Below are positions 1 to 8,634 of a DNA stretch of 45,651 nt, in pieces. Within the stretch, counting starts at the first letter, position 1. Each line of letters begins with the position of its first letter. The notes under the pieces are model-generated. The model saw only the letters and a list, made by a program, of their open reading frames with translations. It did no database searches and was not told the origin of the DNA. The position numbers were made by a program, and so were the translations under genes. The stretch comes from Faecalicatena fissicatena (GTDB taxonomy: Bacteria; Bacillota; Clostridia; Lachnospirales; Lachnospiraceae). The DNA lies in NCBI GenBank assembly GCA_001028025.1, contig LDAQ01000022.1:1-45651 (forward strand), given 5' to 3'.

Positions 1-130
1 CAGAAAAATTTACACCCTCTTTTTCCTTTTTGTGATAACTACCAGAGACGCATGCTGACGCATCCCCAGCCCAATCCGCCGCACCCGTCAGATGCCCTCA
101 AGCGGAGGCTTTCTGCCCGGATGAAGCCCA
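1..130. other. Gene-free left edge of window
   Basis: I see no convincing gene here. A short stretch (about 99-130) has partial, mismatched complementarity to about 421-448, so it may be the decayed outermost part of the foldback element that starts at 131. The few open frames crossing it also run through the palindrome and have no recognisable product. Confidence 0.5.
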
Positions 131-420
131 GCCTGACCGGAAGGGGAAGAGGAACCGGGGGACAGGAGGATGGAAGCTGGAAGTATAGAGCGCACGGTCT
201 AGAAGTACTTACACAAAATGAGCTGCCCACGAGGGATGGAAAGTGATTTTCCAAAATCACTTTCCAGGACAATCTAAGAGGAGAAAGCATCAGGCTTTCT
301 CCTCGGATGTTGTCCGTGCCCTCGTGGGCAGCTCATTTTGTGTTAGTACTTCTCCGTAAGCGGGTTACTTCCAGCTTCCATCCTCCTGTCCCCCGGTTCC
401 TCTTCCCCTTCCGGTCAGGC
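131..420 (+). repeat. Giant foldback element, copy A
   Basis: Two arms (131-235 and 319-420) are inverted complements for about 100 nt. They are interrupted by an internal loop (TAGAGCGC at 186-193 opposite AAGCGG at 358-363) and a single T-T mismatch (210/344). Inside the arms lie ATGGA (236-240), a hairpin (238-250 with 253-265), and a second stem (GGACAA 267-272 with TTGTCC 310-315). That second stem carries an internal loop (CTAAG 274-278, CGGAT 304-308) and an apical hairpin (278-288 with 294-304, loop ATCAG). It lies just past the 3' end of hpf, with the core in the opposite orientation to hpf. It shares this architecture with three other intergenic sites in the window. The structure is seen directly; its function is unknown. 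Confidence 0.9.
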
Positions 421-455
421 GACCCTCAGCCACAAAAACCCCCGCTTCCAAAAAT

Positions 456-1013
456 CTAATCAAATTCAGGTTCTATTAGTCCGAATGATCCGTCTTTTCT
501 TTTATATACTACGTTTACTTCGTCGGTCTCTGCATTACAGAATACGAAGAAGGAATGGCCTACAAGATCCATCTGGATGCAGGCATCCTCCGGGTACATT
601 GGTTTGATTCCGAAACGTTTTGTTCTTACGATACGGATCTCATCGTCTGTCGGTGTGCTGTCTTCTGATTCGAAGAATTCCTTTTTAAAGTTGCTTCCGC
701 CGGCAGATGATGTCGGGTGTCCCTGGCTCTTAGCAACCAGTTTGTTTTTATACTTGCGAAGCTGACGCTCGATGACTTCTTCAACGAGGTCAATGGATAC
801 ATACATATCATTGCTTGTCTGCTCTGAGCGGATAATATTTCCCTTAACCGGGATTGTTACCTCAATCTTTTGTCTTTCTTTCTCAACGCTGAGAGTTACG
901 ATAATTTCTGTTTCAGGAGTAAAATACCTTTCGAGTTTTCCCAACTTGTGTTCAATAGTGTCCTTTAGGCCTGGTGTTACATCGATGTTCTTTCCACTAA
1001 TAATAAATTTCAT
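456..1013 (-). CDS. hpf: Ribosome hibernation promoting factor, long form
   Basis: The 185-residue protein matches long-form HPF, which binds the 30S decoding region and dimerises 70S ribosomes into inactive 100S particles when growth slows. The N-terminal half (about 1-100) is the S30AE ribosome-binding domain. The C-terminal 55 residues, with KPMYPEDACIQMDLVGHSFF and an ending GLIEPEFD, form the dimerisation domain that defines the long form. I chose ATG at 1013 because AAGGAG lies 9 nt upstream; an in-frame TTG at 1022 abuts that site directly and is less likely. The gene is read leftwards from its own promoter region (1023-1098). A giant foldback element follows its stop codon. Confidence 0.95.
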   Translation of the reverse strand: MKFIISGKNIDVTPGLKDTIEHKLGKLERYFTPETEIIVTLSVEKERQKIEVTIPVKGNIIRSEQTSNDMYVSIDLVEEVIERQLRKYKNKLVAKSQGHPTSSAGGSNFKKEFFESEDSTPTDDEIRIVRTKRFGIKPMYPEDACIQMDLVGHSFFVFCNAETDEVNVVYKRKDGSFGLIEPEFD

Positions 1014-1036
1014 GATGCTCAACTCCTTTTGTTCAT

Positions 1037-1085
1037 ATTATACAGACAGTAGTGTAATTACTGCTTGTATTATGTAGATATTATA
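1037..1085 (-). promoter_or_regulatory. Candidate -10 boxes for hpf
   Basis: On the minus strand two perfect TATAAT hexamers occur upstream of hpf, at 1037-1042 and 1080-1085. Neither has a good TTGACA-like -35 at 17 nt, so which one is used, and by which sigma factor, is uncertain. Confidence 0.45.
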
Positions 1086-1098
1086 GCATGGAAAAACT

Positions 1099-1710
1099 TT
1101 ATTGTATAGAACGAATCACTTCAATTCTCGTAATTTTTCCATCTGTAATCTTAGCAACGCGGAGCCCGAATTTATGGAAATATGTACATGCACCGACGCC
1201 GATTTCGATCTCCTCGTTATTCATCTGCTTCATCAGAACGTCCAGCAGAGTCTCATCATCCTCATATGGGATATTTGCATGAATCAGCCGGTTTACATGC
1301 CGTACTTTCTGATCCGACCGGAAAGTGACGCGTTCGGTTTCATCAAAAGCCACGAACAGAAATTTTCTGACGGCAAACAGGATGGCAATGGCGATTACAC
1401 CGAGCAGGCTGTTGAAAGAAGAAGAGTGATCAATGATAATCTGTCGTGCAATTGCAAACAGAAGAACTTCAAACACCGTCATTGGCGTATGAAGATACAG
1501 CATTCGTATCATTTCGACACCTATGATGAGGTTGAAGCAGACGGTCAGAAGATCGTCATAGTTGGGATATTTATTTAGATCTGTGAGACTGCCGAACGAC
1601 AGCAGCAGCTGAAACGTCATAATGATGATTCCTGCGGCCAGCAAAGCGGCAATTACGAATTCCAAGGCAGTTGTCAGATTTTTTAAAAACGCATTGGCAT
1701 ATTTAGTCAT
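1099..1710 (-). CDS. PsiE-family membrane protein
   Basis: This 203-residue protein has four likely membrane helices (about 12-36, 52-74, 78-96 and 100-118) in the arrangement of the phosphate-starvation-inducible PsiE family. A soluble C-terminal tail of about 75 residues, longer than in enterobacterial PsiE, ends in a beta-rich segment (GKITRIEVI). The biochemical role of the family is not established, so I give only the family. The start at 1710 is supported by AAGGAG upstream. It lies between typA and hpf on the same strand; a structured spacer separates it from typA, so it may have its own transcript. Confidence 0.7.
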   Translation of the reverse strand: MTKYANAFLKNLTTALEFVIAALLAAGIIIMTFQLLLSFGSLTDLNKYPNYDDLLTVCFNLIIGVEMIRMLYLHTPMTVFEVLLFAIARQIIIDHSSSFNSLLGVIAIAILFAVRKFLFVAFDETERVTFRSDQKVRHVNRLIHANIPYEDDETLLDVLMKQMNNEEIEIGVGACTYFHKFGLRVAKITDGKITRIEVIRSIQ

Positions 1711-1758
1711 GTGTTCTCTCCTTATTTGACTGTCTTTTATTCAGAACCGGGTCTGTTC

Positions 1759-1883
1759 TTTTATCTTATGGGAACGTTCGCCTATAAGATAAAAAAGCCC
1801 TTCCGGCGGGATGCACACTGCGGCGTAAGAGGCAGGTGGTGCGATGCGACCGCCGCAGGCGAGAGTTTCCCAAGCGAAACTCT
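1759..1883 (-). terminator. Structured spacer after typA, probable terminator
   Basis: Reading the minus strand from the typA stop, there is an 8-bp hairpin overlapping the stop codon (1862-1869 with 1876-1883). Next comes an 8-bp stem (CTGCGGCG 1818-1825 with CGCCGCAG 1851-1858), then a short GC-rich segment followed by a T6 run (about 1791-1796). Last is an 11-bp hairpin (1759-1769 with 1784-1794). The T run makes termination likely, but the exact terminating hairpin is unclear. Confidence 0.5.
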
Positions 1884-3708
1884 ATTTTAAATTACTTCTT
1901 TTACGCATCCTGGCATCCAGGATTTTTTTGCGGATACGCAGGGACTGGGGCGTTACTTCCAGCAGTTCATCGGTATCGATGAAATCCAGAGCCTCTTCCA
2001 GGCTTAATACACGCGGCGTAGTGAGTCTCAATGCTTCATCCGCGCTGGAGGAACGGGTGTTAGTCAGATGCTTTGTCTTGCAGACATTCAGTTCGATATC
2101 TTCAGCTTTCCCGTTCTGGCCGATTACCATACCTGCATAAACTTTTTCACCAGGTCCGATAAATAAGGTGCCTCGTTCCTGGGCGCCGAATAATCCGTAG
2201 GTAACGGACTCACCGTTCTCAAAAGCGATGAGGGAACCCTGTTTACGGTACTGGATGTCTCCTTTATAAGGAGCATAGCCGTCGAAACTGGTGTTCAGGA
2301 TACCATTTCCCTTTGTATCGGTCAGAAATTCTCCTCTGTAACCAATCAGTCCTCTGGACGGGATGGAGAATTCCAAACGTGTATAGCCGCCGTTGGAGGT
2401 TCCCATATTCTGGAGTTCACCCTTTCGCTGGCTCAGCTTGTCGATGACGGTACCGGTGAATTCGTCCGGAACATCCACATAGGCAACTTCCATAGGCTCC
2501 AGCTTTTTGCCGTTTTCATCCGTTCGATACAGGACTTCTGCCTTGCTTACGGCAAATTCATATCCCTCACGTCTCATATTTTCAATCAGAACAGAAAGGT
2601 GAAGCTCCCCGCGCCCTGACACTTTGAAGCTGTCTGCGTTTTCTGTTTCTTCCACACGCAGGCTGACATCCGTGTTCAGCTCGCGGAACAGGCGGTCGCG
2701 GATATGGCGGGATGTTACATATTTTCCCTCTTTTCCGGCAAATGGACTGTCATTGACAATAAACTGCATAGATATAGTAGGTTCTGAAATCTTCTGGAAA
2801 GGAATTGCCTCCGGGCAGTCCGTAGAGCAGAGGGTGTCTCCGATAGAAATACTGGATATACCGGAAATGGCTACGATAGAGCCAATACTCGCTTCTTTGA
2901 CTTCCACTTTGTTCAGGCCGTCGAATTCATACAGCTTGCTGATTTTAACTTTTTCCTGTTTGTCCGGATCGTGGTGGTTGACGAGCAACATATCCTGATT
3001 GACGGAAATGGTTCCGTTGTCTACTTTTCCGACTCCGATACGCCCTACGTACTCGTTGTAGTCGATGGTGCTGATCAGCACCTGTGTAGGCGCTTCCGGG
3101 TCGCCTTCCGGTGCCGGGATATAGTCCAGGATTGTTTCGAATAATGGCTGCATGTCTTTTTCATCGTCAGTCAGATCCAGCACGGCAATACCTGCTTTTG
3201 CAGAGGCATAGATGAATGGGCAGTCCAGCTGCTCATCGGAAGCATCCAGGTCCATGAACAGCTCCAGCACCTCATCGATGACTTCGTCAGGTCTTGCCTC
3301 CGGCCGGTCAATCTTGTTGATACAGACGATTACGGGCAGTTCCAGCTCCAGCGCTTTGCGGAGCACGAATTTCGTCTGAGGCATTGCACCCTCGAAAGCA
3401 TCCACAACAAGGACAACACCGTTAACCATCTTAAGGACACGTTCTACCTCACCGCCAAAATCGGCATGCCCAGGTGTATCGATGATATTTATTTTGGTTC
3501 CTTTATAAAAGACAGCGGTATTTTTGGAGAGGATTGTAATTCCTCTTTCCCTCTCAATATCATTGGAGTCCATGACGCGTTCGGCTACTGCCTGGTTTTC
3601 GCGGAATACGCCGCTCTGCTTTAAAAGTTCATCGACCAGCGTGGTTTTGCCGTGGTCAACATGGGCGATAATCGCGATATTTCTAATATCTTCACGTTTT
3701 GTTTTCAT
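1882..3708 (-). CDS. typA: Ribosome-associated GTPase TypA/BipA
   Basis: This is a translational GTPase of the EF-G/LepA superfamily that binds the ribosome and assists 50S assembly and growth under stress. The 608-residue length is normal. Motifs in order are AHVDHGKT (P-loop, about residues 15-22), DTPGHADFGGEVER (G3), NKID (G4) and YASAKAG (G5). EF-G-like domains III and V and the TypA-specific C-terminus, ending with lysines and arginines, follow. I chose ATG at 3708 (MKTKREDIRN), the usual family N-terminus; an in-frame GTG at 3720 would add four residues. It is divergent from the SSB-like gene across a 270-nt spacer. Confidence 0.96.
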   Translation of the reverse strand: MKTKREDIRNIAIIAHVDHGKTTLVDELLKQSGVFRENQAVAERVMDSNDIERERGITILSKNTAVFYKGTKINIIDTPGHADFGGEVERVLKMVNGVVLVVDAFEGAMPQTKFVLRKALELELPVIVCINKIDRPEARPDEVIDEVLELFMDLDASDEQLDCPFIYASAKAGIAVLDLTDDEKDMQPLFETILDYIPAPEGDPEAPTQVLISTIDYNEYVGRIGVGKVDNGTISVNQDMLLVNHHDPDKQEKVKISKLYEFDGLNKVEVKEASIGSIVAISGISSISIGDTLCSTDCPEAIPFQKISEPTISMQFIVNDSPFAGKEGKYVTSRHIRDRLFRELNTDVSLRVEETENADSFKVSGRGELHLSVLIENMRREGYEFAVSKAEVLYRTDENGKKLEPMEVAYVDVPDEFTGTVIDKLSQRKGELQNMGTSNGGYTRLEFSIPSRGLIGYRGEFLTDTKGNGILNTSFDGYAPYKGDIQYRKQGSLIAFENGESVTYGLFGAQERGTLFIGPGEKVYAGMVIGQNGKAEDIELNVCKTKHLTNTRSSSADEALRLTTPRVLSLEEALDFIDTDELLEVTPQSLRIRKKILDARMRKRSNLK

Positions 3709-3886
3709 ATTATTCAACACTCTTTCTACTTATGTTATGTGGTTACAACTTTTTTATTCTATCACAAAATATTACAGAAGGGAAGGCACTTTTATTGGAA
3801 GGAGGGCGGCGTAAATCTTATTTTGCGATAATCTTCCTGGTATTCGGACAAATTTCGCCCGTGTCTCAAAACTTTGTCGAACGATT

Positions 3887-3900
3887 CGAACCTGTTTTTC
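3887..3900. promoter_or_regulatory. Possible weak LexA box
   Basis: CGAACCTGTTTTTC matches 12 of 14 positions of the Bacillus-type SOS box (CGAAC-RNRY-GTTYC). It lies about 80 nt upstream of an SSB-like gene. A nearby TCGAA-CGA-TTCGA inverted repeat overlaps its left half. This is suggestive only. Confidence 0.25.
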
Positions 3901-3978
3901 GTTCTAAAGCATATGCCAGATTCATAGACTTAGTATTGACTCAAAAATACCACTCAGAGGAAGGGAGAACTACAAATT

Positions 3979-4608
3979 ATGTCAGATAAGATTATTGAAA
4001 ACAATCAGGTAACAATCATGGGCGAGGTGGCATCTAAATTTACATACAGCCACGAGGTTTTCGGAGAAGGTTTTTATATGGTGGATGTGCTGGTAAAAAG
4101 ACTCAGCAACTCCGATGACCGGATTCCGCTCATGATTTCAGAAAGACTCATTGATGTGACCCAGGACTATACGGGGGAATTCATCATGGCTTCCGGACAG
4201 TTCCGCTCTTACAACAGACATGAAGAGCAGAAGAACAGACTGGTGTTATCTGTTTTTGTGCGGGAAGTTGAATTTATTGAGGAAGAGCTGGACGGGGCGA
4301 AGACAAACCATATTCTGCTGGAGGGATATATTTGCAAAAAGCCCGTGTACCGTAAAACGCCGCTTGGGCGTGAGATTGCTGACCTGCTGCTGGCCGTGAA
4401 CAGGCCTTATGGAAAATCAGATTATATACCATGTATCTGCTGGGGCAGAAATGCCAGATATGCATCCGGTTTCGAGGTGGGAGAGCATGTGCAGATACTG
4501 GGCAGAATCCAGAGCAGGGAGTATGTAAAAAAATTATCTGAGACAGATACGGAGACACGCATAGCGTACGAGGTATCTGTAAGTAAACTGGAATGTATGG
4601 AAGATTAA
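3979..4608 (+). CDS. SSB-like OB-fold protein
   Basis: The 209-residue protein looks like a divergent single-stranded-DNA-binding protein with two OB-fold halves. The second half (about 110-205) carries the SSB-like pattern: LEGYICKKPVYRKTPLGREI, then ADLLLAVNR, then a YIPCICWGRNA strand. It lacks the acidic DDDIPF-type tail of replicative SSB, so it is more likely an accessory SSB than the main replication protein. GGAAGGGAG lies about 9 nt upstream of the start. A good intrinsic terminator follows immediately, so the gene is monocistronic. The family is fairly clear; the exact role is not. Confidence 0.7.
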   Translation: MSDKIIENNQVTIMGEVASKFTYSHEVFGEGFYMVDVLVKRLSNSDDRIPLMISERLIDVTQDYTGEFIMASGQFRSYNRHEEQKNRLVLSVFVREVEFIEEELDGAKTNHILLEGYICKKPVYRKTPLGREIADLLLAVNRPYGKSDYIPCICWGRNARYASGFEVGEHVQILGRIQSREYVKKLSETDTETRIAYEVSVSKLECMED

Positions 4609-4624
4609 TGATAGAAAAATGGGG

Positions 4625-4656
4625 GAGTGTCATTTGGGGAAATGACGCTCTTTCTT
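4625..4656 (+). terminator. Intrinsic terminator after SSB-like gene
   Basis: An 11-bp stem, GAGTGTCATTT (4625-4635) with AAATGACGCTC (4640-4650), has a GGGG loop and is followed by TTTCTTT. Confidence 0.85.
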
Positions 4657-4660
4657 TGCG

Positions 4661-4689
4661 TTGACATTGGACATATTTAATGTTAAACT
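4661..4689 (+). promoter_or_regulatory. Promoter for dapA
   Basis: A perfect TTGACA (4661-4666) is followed after 17 nt by TAAACT (4684-4689), 37 nt before the dapA start. It is a housekeeping sigma-A type promoter. No lysine riboswitch fits in the short leader. Confidence 0.75.
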
Positions 4690-4726
4690 TTGGAAGAGAT
4701 GAGCGATTTAGATTAGGAGGATGTAT

Positions 4727-5617
4727 ATGTCAATTTTTGAAGGAGCCGGAGTGGCTTTGATTACCCCATTCAGTGCAGATGGAAGTGTGAACTATGATAA
4801 GCTCGATGAGCTGATTAACTATCACTGCGAGAATGGCACAGACAGTATTATAATTTGTGGCACGACAGGCGAATCTTCTACATTAACAGAAGAAGAACAT
4901 ATGGATTGTATTAAGTTTACGATAGAGCGCACTAAGAAGCGGATTCCGGTGATTGCCGGGACTGGTTCCAACTGCACCCGCACCGCAGTGGATATGTCAA
5001 AGGAAGCTGCAGAGGCAGGGGCTGACGGTCTGCTTGTCGTGACTCCTTACTATAATAAGGCTACCCAGGCAGGGTTGGTTGCGCATTATAAGACAATTGC
5101 GCAGGAAGCGAAGGCTCCGATTATATTGTACAGTGTGAAGAGCAGAACCGGTACGAATATTGAACCGGCTACAGTGGCACAGCTGGCTGACGAAGTGGAG
5201 AACATCGTAGCTGTCAAGGAAGCATCCGGGGACATTTCCCAGATTGCAAAGATTATGCAGCTGACAGACGGAAAGATTGATCTCTATTCCGGCAATGATG
5301 ACCAGATTATACCGCTGATGTCTCTGGGCGGGAAGGGCGTTATCTCTGTCTTATCCAATATTGCTCCGAGAGAGACACATGATATTTGTGAGAAGTTTTT
5401 TAAAGGAGACCTGGAAGGCAGCCGCGCACTGCAGTTTAGGGCACTGCCGCTTATTGAGCAGCTATTCTGCGAGGTGAACCCAATACCGGTCAAGAAGGCT
5501 GCAAACCTCATGGGCATGGAAGTCGGCGGGCTGAGAATGCCTCTTACAGAGATGACAGAAGCACATGCGGCAAACCTGGCAAAAGCAATGGTTGATTTCG
5601 GAATTAAGCTTGCTTAA
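4727..5617 (+). CDS. dapA: 4-hydroxy-tetrahydrodipicolinate synthase
   Basis: DapA condenses pyruvate with aspartate semialdehyde, the first committed step to lysine and diaminopimelate. The 296-residue TIM barrel shows GTTGES, catalytic Tyr135 in LYSVKSRTG and Schiff-base Lys164 in AVKEASGD. The position after the catalytic tyrosine pair reads SVKSRT rather than the common NVPSRT, a small departure. I chose ATG at 4727 because AGGAGG at 4715-4720 sits 6 nt away; ATG 4721 directly abuts the site. It has its own promoter and a strong terminator, so dapB downstream is transcribed separately or by read-through. Confidence 0.96.
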   Translation: MSIFEGAGVALITPFSADGSVNYDKLDELINYHCENGTDSIIICGTTGESSTLTEEEHMDCIKFTIERTKKRIPVIAGTGSNCTRTAVDMSKEAAEAGADGLLVVTPYYNKATQAGLVAHYKTIAQEAKAPIILYSVKSRTGTNIEPATVAQLADEVENIVAVKEASGDISQIAKIMQLTDGKIDLYSGNDDQIIPLMSLGGKGVISVLSNIAPRETHDICEKFFKGDLEGSRALQFRALPLIEQLFCEVNPIPVKKAANLMGMEVGGLRMPLTEMTEAHAANLAKAMVDFGIKLA

Positions 5618-5648
5618 AGCTGGAAATATATGGAAATATATGATTGTG

Positions 5649-5698
5649 AAAGGGATATCATACGTTGAGTAACTGACTCAAATGTGGTATCCTTTTTT
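5649..5698 (+). terminator. Intrinsic terminator after dapA
   Basis: A long hairpin with small mismatches pairs the GGGATA..TTGAGT arm (from 5649) with ACTCAA..TATCC and ends in a T6 run (5693-5698). Confidence 0.85.
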
Positions 5699-5779
5699 AT
5701 ATAAAGGGAATCCCGTTACGTATGTCCTTTGGGCATGGATTCCGCATACAATATACGAAGAGACTTGGGAGGAACAGAG

Positions 5780-6538
5780 ATGATAAAAGTATTGATGCAT
5801 GGATGTAATGGAAAAATGGGGCAGATGATTACAGGACTTATCCGGGATGATGAACAGGTGGAGATTGCTGCCGGAGTGGACGCATATACAGGGCTGCCCA
5901 ATGATTATCCTGTTTTTGAGAATATTGAGGCCTGCGATGTGGACGTGGATGTGGCCATTGATTTTTCAAATGCCGGGGCAGCGGACAGGCTTCTGGACTT
6001 CTGTGTGGAAAAGCAGGTGCCGGTCGTGCTCTGTACTACAGGTTTGTCCGAGGAGCAGTTAAAGAGAGTCAGGGAAGTGTCCGGAAAGGTCGCAGTACTG
6101 AAGTCTGCGAATATGTCTATGGGAATTAATCTTCTTCTGAAGATGCTGAAGGATGCCGCGAAAGTGCTGGCTCCGGCCGGATACGACATTGAGCTGGTTG
6201 AGAGACACCACAACCAGAAGGTGGACTCACCGAGCGGTACGGCTCTTGCGCTGGCAGATTCTATGAATGAGGCTCTGGATCATGAATATACTTATATATA
6301 TGACAGAAGCCAGGTGCGCAAAAAAAGAGAACAGAAGGAGATAGGCATCTCAGCGGTTCGGGGCGGTACGATTGTCGGTGAGCATGAGGTGATATTTGCA
6401 GGACCGGATGAGGTGATAGAATTCAGGCATACGGCATATTCCAGGAGTGTTTTTGGAAAGGGTGCTGTGGAGGCTGCCAAGTTCCTGGCAGGAAAAGAGG
6501 CCGGCATGTATGATATGAGTGATGTGATTCAGTTTTAG
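5780..6538 (+). CDS. dapB: 4-hydroxy-tetrahydrodipicolinate reductase
   Basis: DapB reduces the DapA product with NAD(P)H in the diaminopimelate/lysine pathway. The 252-residue protein starts with the Rossmann motif VLMHGCNGKMGQMI. It carries the family signature ELVERHHNQKVDSPSGTA, which holds the catalytic histidine and lysine, and later the FAGPDEVIEFRH strand of the substrate domain. I chose ATG at 5780: GGGAGG lies 7 nt upstream and the N-terminus is the family one; an upstream in-frame start at 5729 would add an unrelated leader. It sits 26 nt before fbp. Confidence 0.96.
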   Translation: MIKVLMHGCNGKMGQMITGLIRDDEQVEIAAGVDAYTGLPNDYPVFENIEACDVDVDVAIDFSNAGAADRLLDFCVEKQVPVVLCTTGLSEEQLKRVREVSGKVAVLKSANMSMGINLLLKMLKDAAKVLAPAGYDIELVERHHNQKVDSPSGTALALADSMNEALDHEYTYIYDRSQVRKKREQKEIGISAVRGGTIVGEHEVIFAGPDEVIEFRHTAYSRSVFGKGAVEAAKFLAGKEAGMYDMSDVIQF

Positions 6539-6564
6539 TCACAGAGTATGGGGAGGAAGTATCT

Positions 6565-8517
6565 ATGAAAGATCTGAAAACAAGGTATCTGGAGCGGCTT
6601 TCTGATTTATATCCGACGATTGCCGCAGCATCCACAGAGATTATTAATCTGCAGGCGATTCTGAACCTGCCGAAAGGGACAGAACATTTTCTCACGGACA
6701 TTCACGGAGAGTATGAGGCCTTCGCACATGTACTGAAGAATGGTTCAGGCTCTGTGAGACGGAAGATTGACGATGTTTTCGGGAATACCTTGAGTTCCAG
6801 GGACAAGCAGTCTCTGGCCACACTGATTTATTATCCCAAGGATAAGATGGCCCAGGTGAAGAAGGTAGAGAGCAACATGGAGGACTGGTACAAGATCAAC
6901 CTGTACCGTCTGATTGAAGTGAGCAAGCGGACAGTGAGCAAGTATACCAGGTCAAAGGTACGAAAGGCGCTTCCCAAGGATTTCGCATATGTGATAGAGG
7001 AACTGATTACGGAAAGGGCGGAAATCAACGACAAGGAATCCTACTATAATCAAATTATCCTGACGATTATCAGGATCGGACGGGCAGAAGAGTTTATCGC
7101 GGCGATTTCGGAACTGATTCAGCGTCTTGTAGTGGATCATTTACATATTGTGGGAGATATTTATGACAGAGGTCCGGGACCTCATATCATTATGGATAAG
7201 CTGATGACCTATCACTCTCTGGATATTCAGTGGGGCAATCATGATGTTCTCTGGATGGGCGCGGCAGCGGGACAGAGGGGGTGCATGGCAAATGTGGTGC
7301 GTATCTGCGCCAGATATGGGAATCTGGATATTCTGGAGGACGGCTATGGGATCAATCTGCTTCCACTGGCAACATTTTCTCTTCGAACTTACGGCAATGA
7401 TCCGTGTACCTGTTTTGCACTGAAAGGGCCGGAAAAAGCGAATAAGGCGGAGATGGAGATGGACCTGAGGATGCACAAGGCGATTTCTGTTATTCAGTTT
7501 AAGGTGGAGGGGCAGATTATACAGCGCCATAAGGACTTTGGCCTGAACGACCGGGCGCTCATGCACAGGATTGATTATGAGAAGGGCACGATCACTCTGG
7601 ATGGAGAAGAATATCAGCTTCTGGATACGAATTTCCCAACGGTGGACCCGAAAGATCCATATAAACTGTCGGACGAAGAGGAAGAAGTAATGGAACGTCT
7701 TGAGCGCGCTTTTCTTGGATGTGAAAAGCTGCAGGAACATATGCGTTTTCTGCTTGCAAAGGGCAGTTTGTACAAGGTTTATAATAATAACCTGCTCTAT
7801 CACGGCTGTGTACCGCTGAATCCTGACGGAAGCCTGAAGGAAGTGTCTCTGTTCGGCAAACGATTTAAAGGAAAGTCACTGTATGATGCACTGGACCGGT
7901 ATTTGAGAAAAGGCTTTTTTGCCCTGAATGAGAAGGAGCGGGAGGACGGCAAGGATATCATGTGGTATATCTGGCTGAATCCAAATTCTCCGCTGTTTGG
8001 CAAGAATAAAATGGCAACATTTGAGAGATACTTCCTTGCAGAGAAGGAAACGCATATGGAAGAAAAGAACCCATATTATTATCTGCTGGAGAAGGAAGAA
8101 GTGATCGATAATATTATGGAAGAGTTTGGCCTCTGCCCGGATGGAGCACATGTTGTCAACGGCCATGTCCCCGTGAAGCGCAAGAATGGTGAAAGCCCTA
8201 TAAAATGCAATGGAAAAGTGCTTGTCATTGACGGCGGATTTTCGAAGGCTTACCAACAGGAGACGGGGATTGCAGGTTATACGTTGATTTATAATTCTTA
8301 TGGGCTGCTGCTGGTTGCCCATGAGCCTTTTGAATCAACGGAGGCGGCAATTGAGAAGGAGAGCGATATTCATTCGGATTATATGGTTGTAAAACGGGTG
8401 ATGGAGCGGCGTCTGGTTGGAGATACGGATATCGGGAAAGAGCTGAAAGAGCAGGTGGCTGATCTGGAAAGGCTGCTGGCGGCGTACCGCAGCGGTGAGA
8501 TTATCGAGAAAATTTAA
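6565..8517 (+). CDS. fbp: Class III fructose-1,6-bisphosphatase
   Basis: This enzyme hydrolyses fructose 1,6-bisphosphate to fructose 6-phosphate in gluconeogenesis. The 650-residue length and sequence fit the Firmicute-specific class III (YydE/FBPase_2), which belongs to the metallophosphoesterase fold and is unrelated to E. coli Fbp. Metal-binding motifs are visible: GDIYDRGPGPH (about residues 199-209) and WGNHDVLWMGAAAGQRGC. The C-terminal part holds NGHVPVKRKNGESPIKCNGK and VLVIDGGFSKAYQQETGIAG. The start follows GGGGAGGAAG. A stem-loop follows the stop codon. Confidence 0.96.
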   Translation: MKDLKTRYLERLSDLYPTIAAASTEIINLQAILNLPKGTEHFLTDIHGEYEAFAHVLKNGSGSVRRKIDDVFGNTLSSRDKQSLATLIYYPKDKMAQVKKVESNMEDWYKINLYRLIEVSKRTVSKYTRSKVRKALPKDFAYVIEELITERAEINDKESYYNQIILTIIRIGRAEEFIAAISELIQRLVVDHLHIVGDIYDRGPGPHIIMDKLMTYHSLDIQWGNHDVLWMGAAAGQRGCMANVVRICARYGNLDILEDGYGINLLPLATFSLRTYGNDPCTCFALKGPEKANKAEMEMDLRMHKAISVIQFKVEGQIIQRHKDFGLNDRALMHRIDYEKGTITLDGEEYQLLDTNFPTVDPKDPYKLSDEEEEVMERLERAFLGCEKLQEHMRFLLAKGSLYKVYNNNLLYHGCVPLNPDGSLKEVSLFGKRFKGKSLYDALDRYLRKGFFALNEKEREDGKDIMWYIWLNPNSPLFGKNKMATFERYFLAEKETHMEEKNPYYYLLEKEEVIDNIMEEFGLCPDGAHVVNGHVPVKRKNGESPIKCNGKVLVIDGGFSKAYQQETGIAGYTLIYNSYGLLLVAHEPFESTEAAIEKESDIHSDYMVVKRVMERRLVGDTDIGKELKEQVADLERLLAAYRSGEIIEKI

Positions 8518-8528
8518 GAAAAGTGCGG

Positions 8529-8554
8529 CTGTCCGGAAGTAACATTCCGGACAG
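8529..8554 (+). terminator. Stem-loop after fbp
   Basis: CTGTCCGGAA (8529-8538) pairs perfectly with TTCCGGACAG (8545-8554) around a 6-nt loop. There is no T run right after it, so it may be a weak terminator or an RNA-stabilising 3' hairpin. Confidence 0.55.
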
Positions 8555-8634
8555 TCTGCGCTTATAAAAAGATTAAGGCAGCTGTTCGGAGTTCTGAACA
8601 GATACAGATTATGACAGAAAGGCTTGGGTATGAT

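Noticed and set aside
131..420. Copy A as the raiA-associated RNA motif or an hpf leader
   Set aside because: It lies downstream of hpf, not in its leader, and similar elements occur far from hpf.
4640..4726. Lysine riboswitch upstream of dapA
   Set aside because: The leader from promoter to start is about 37 nt, far too short for the aptamer.
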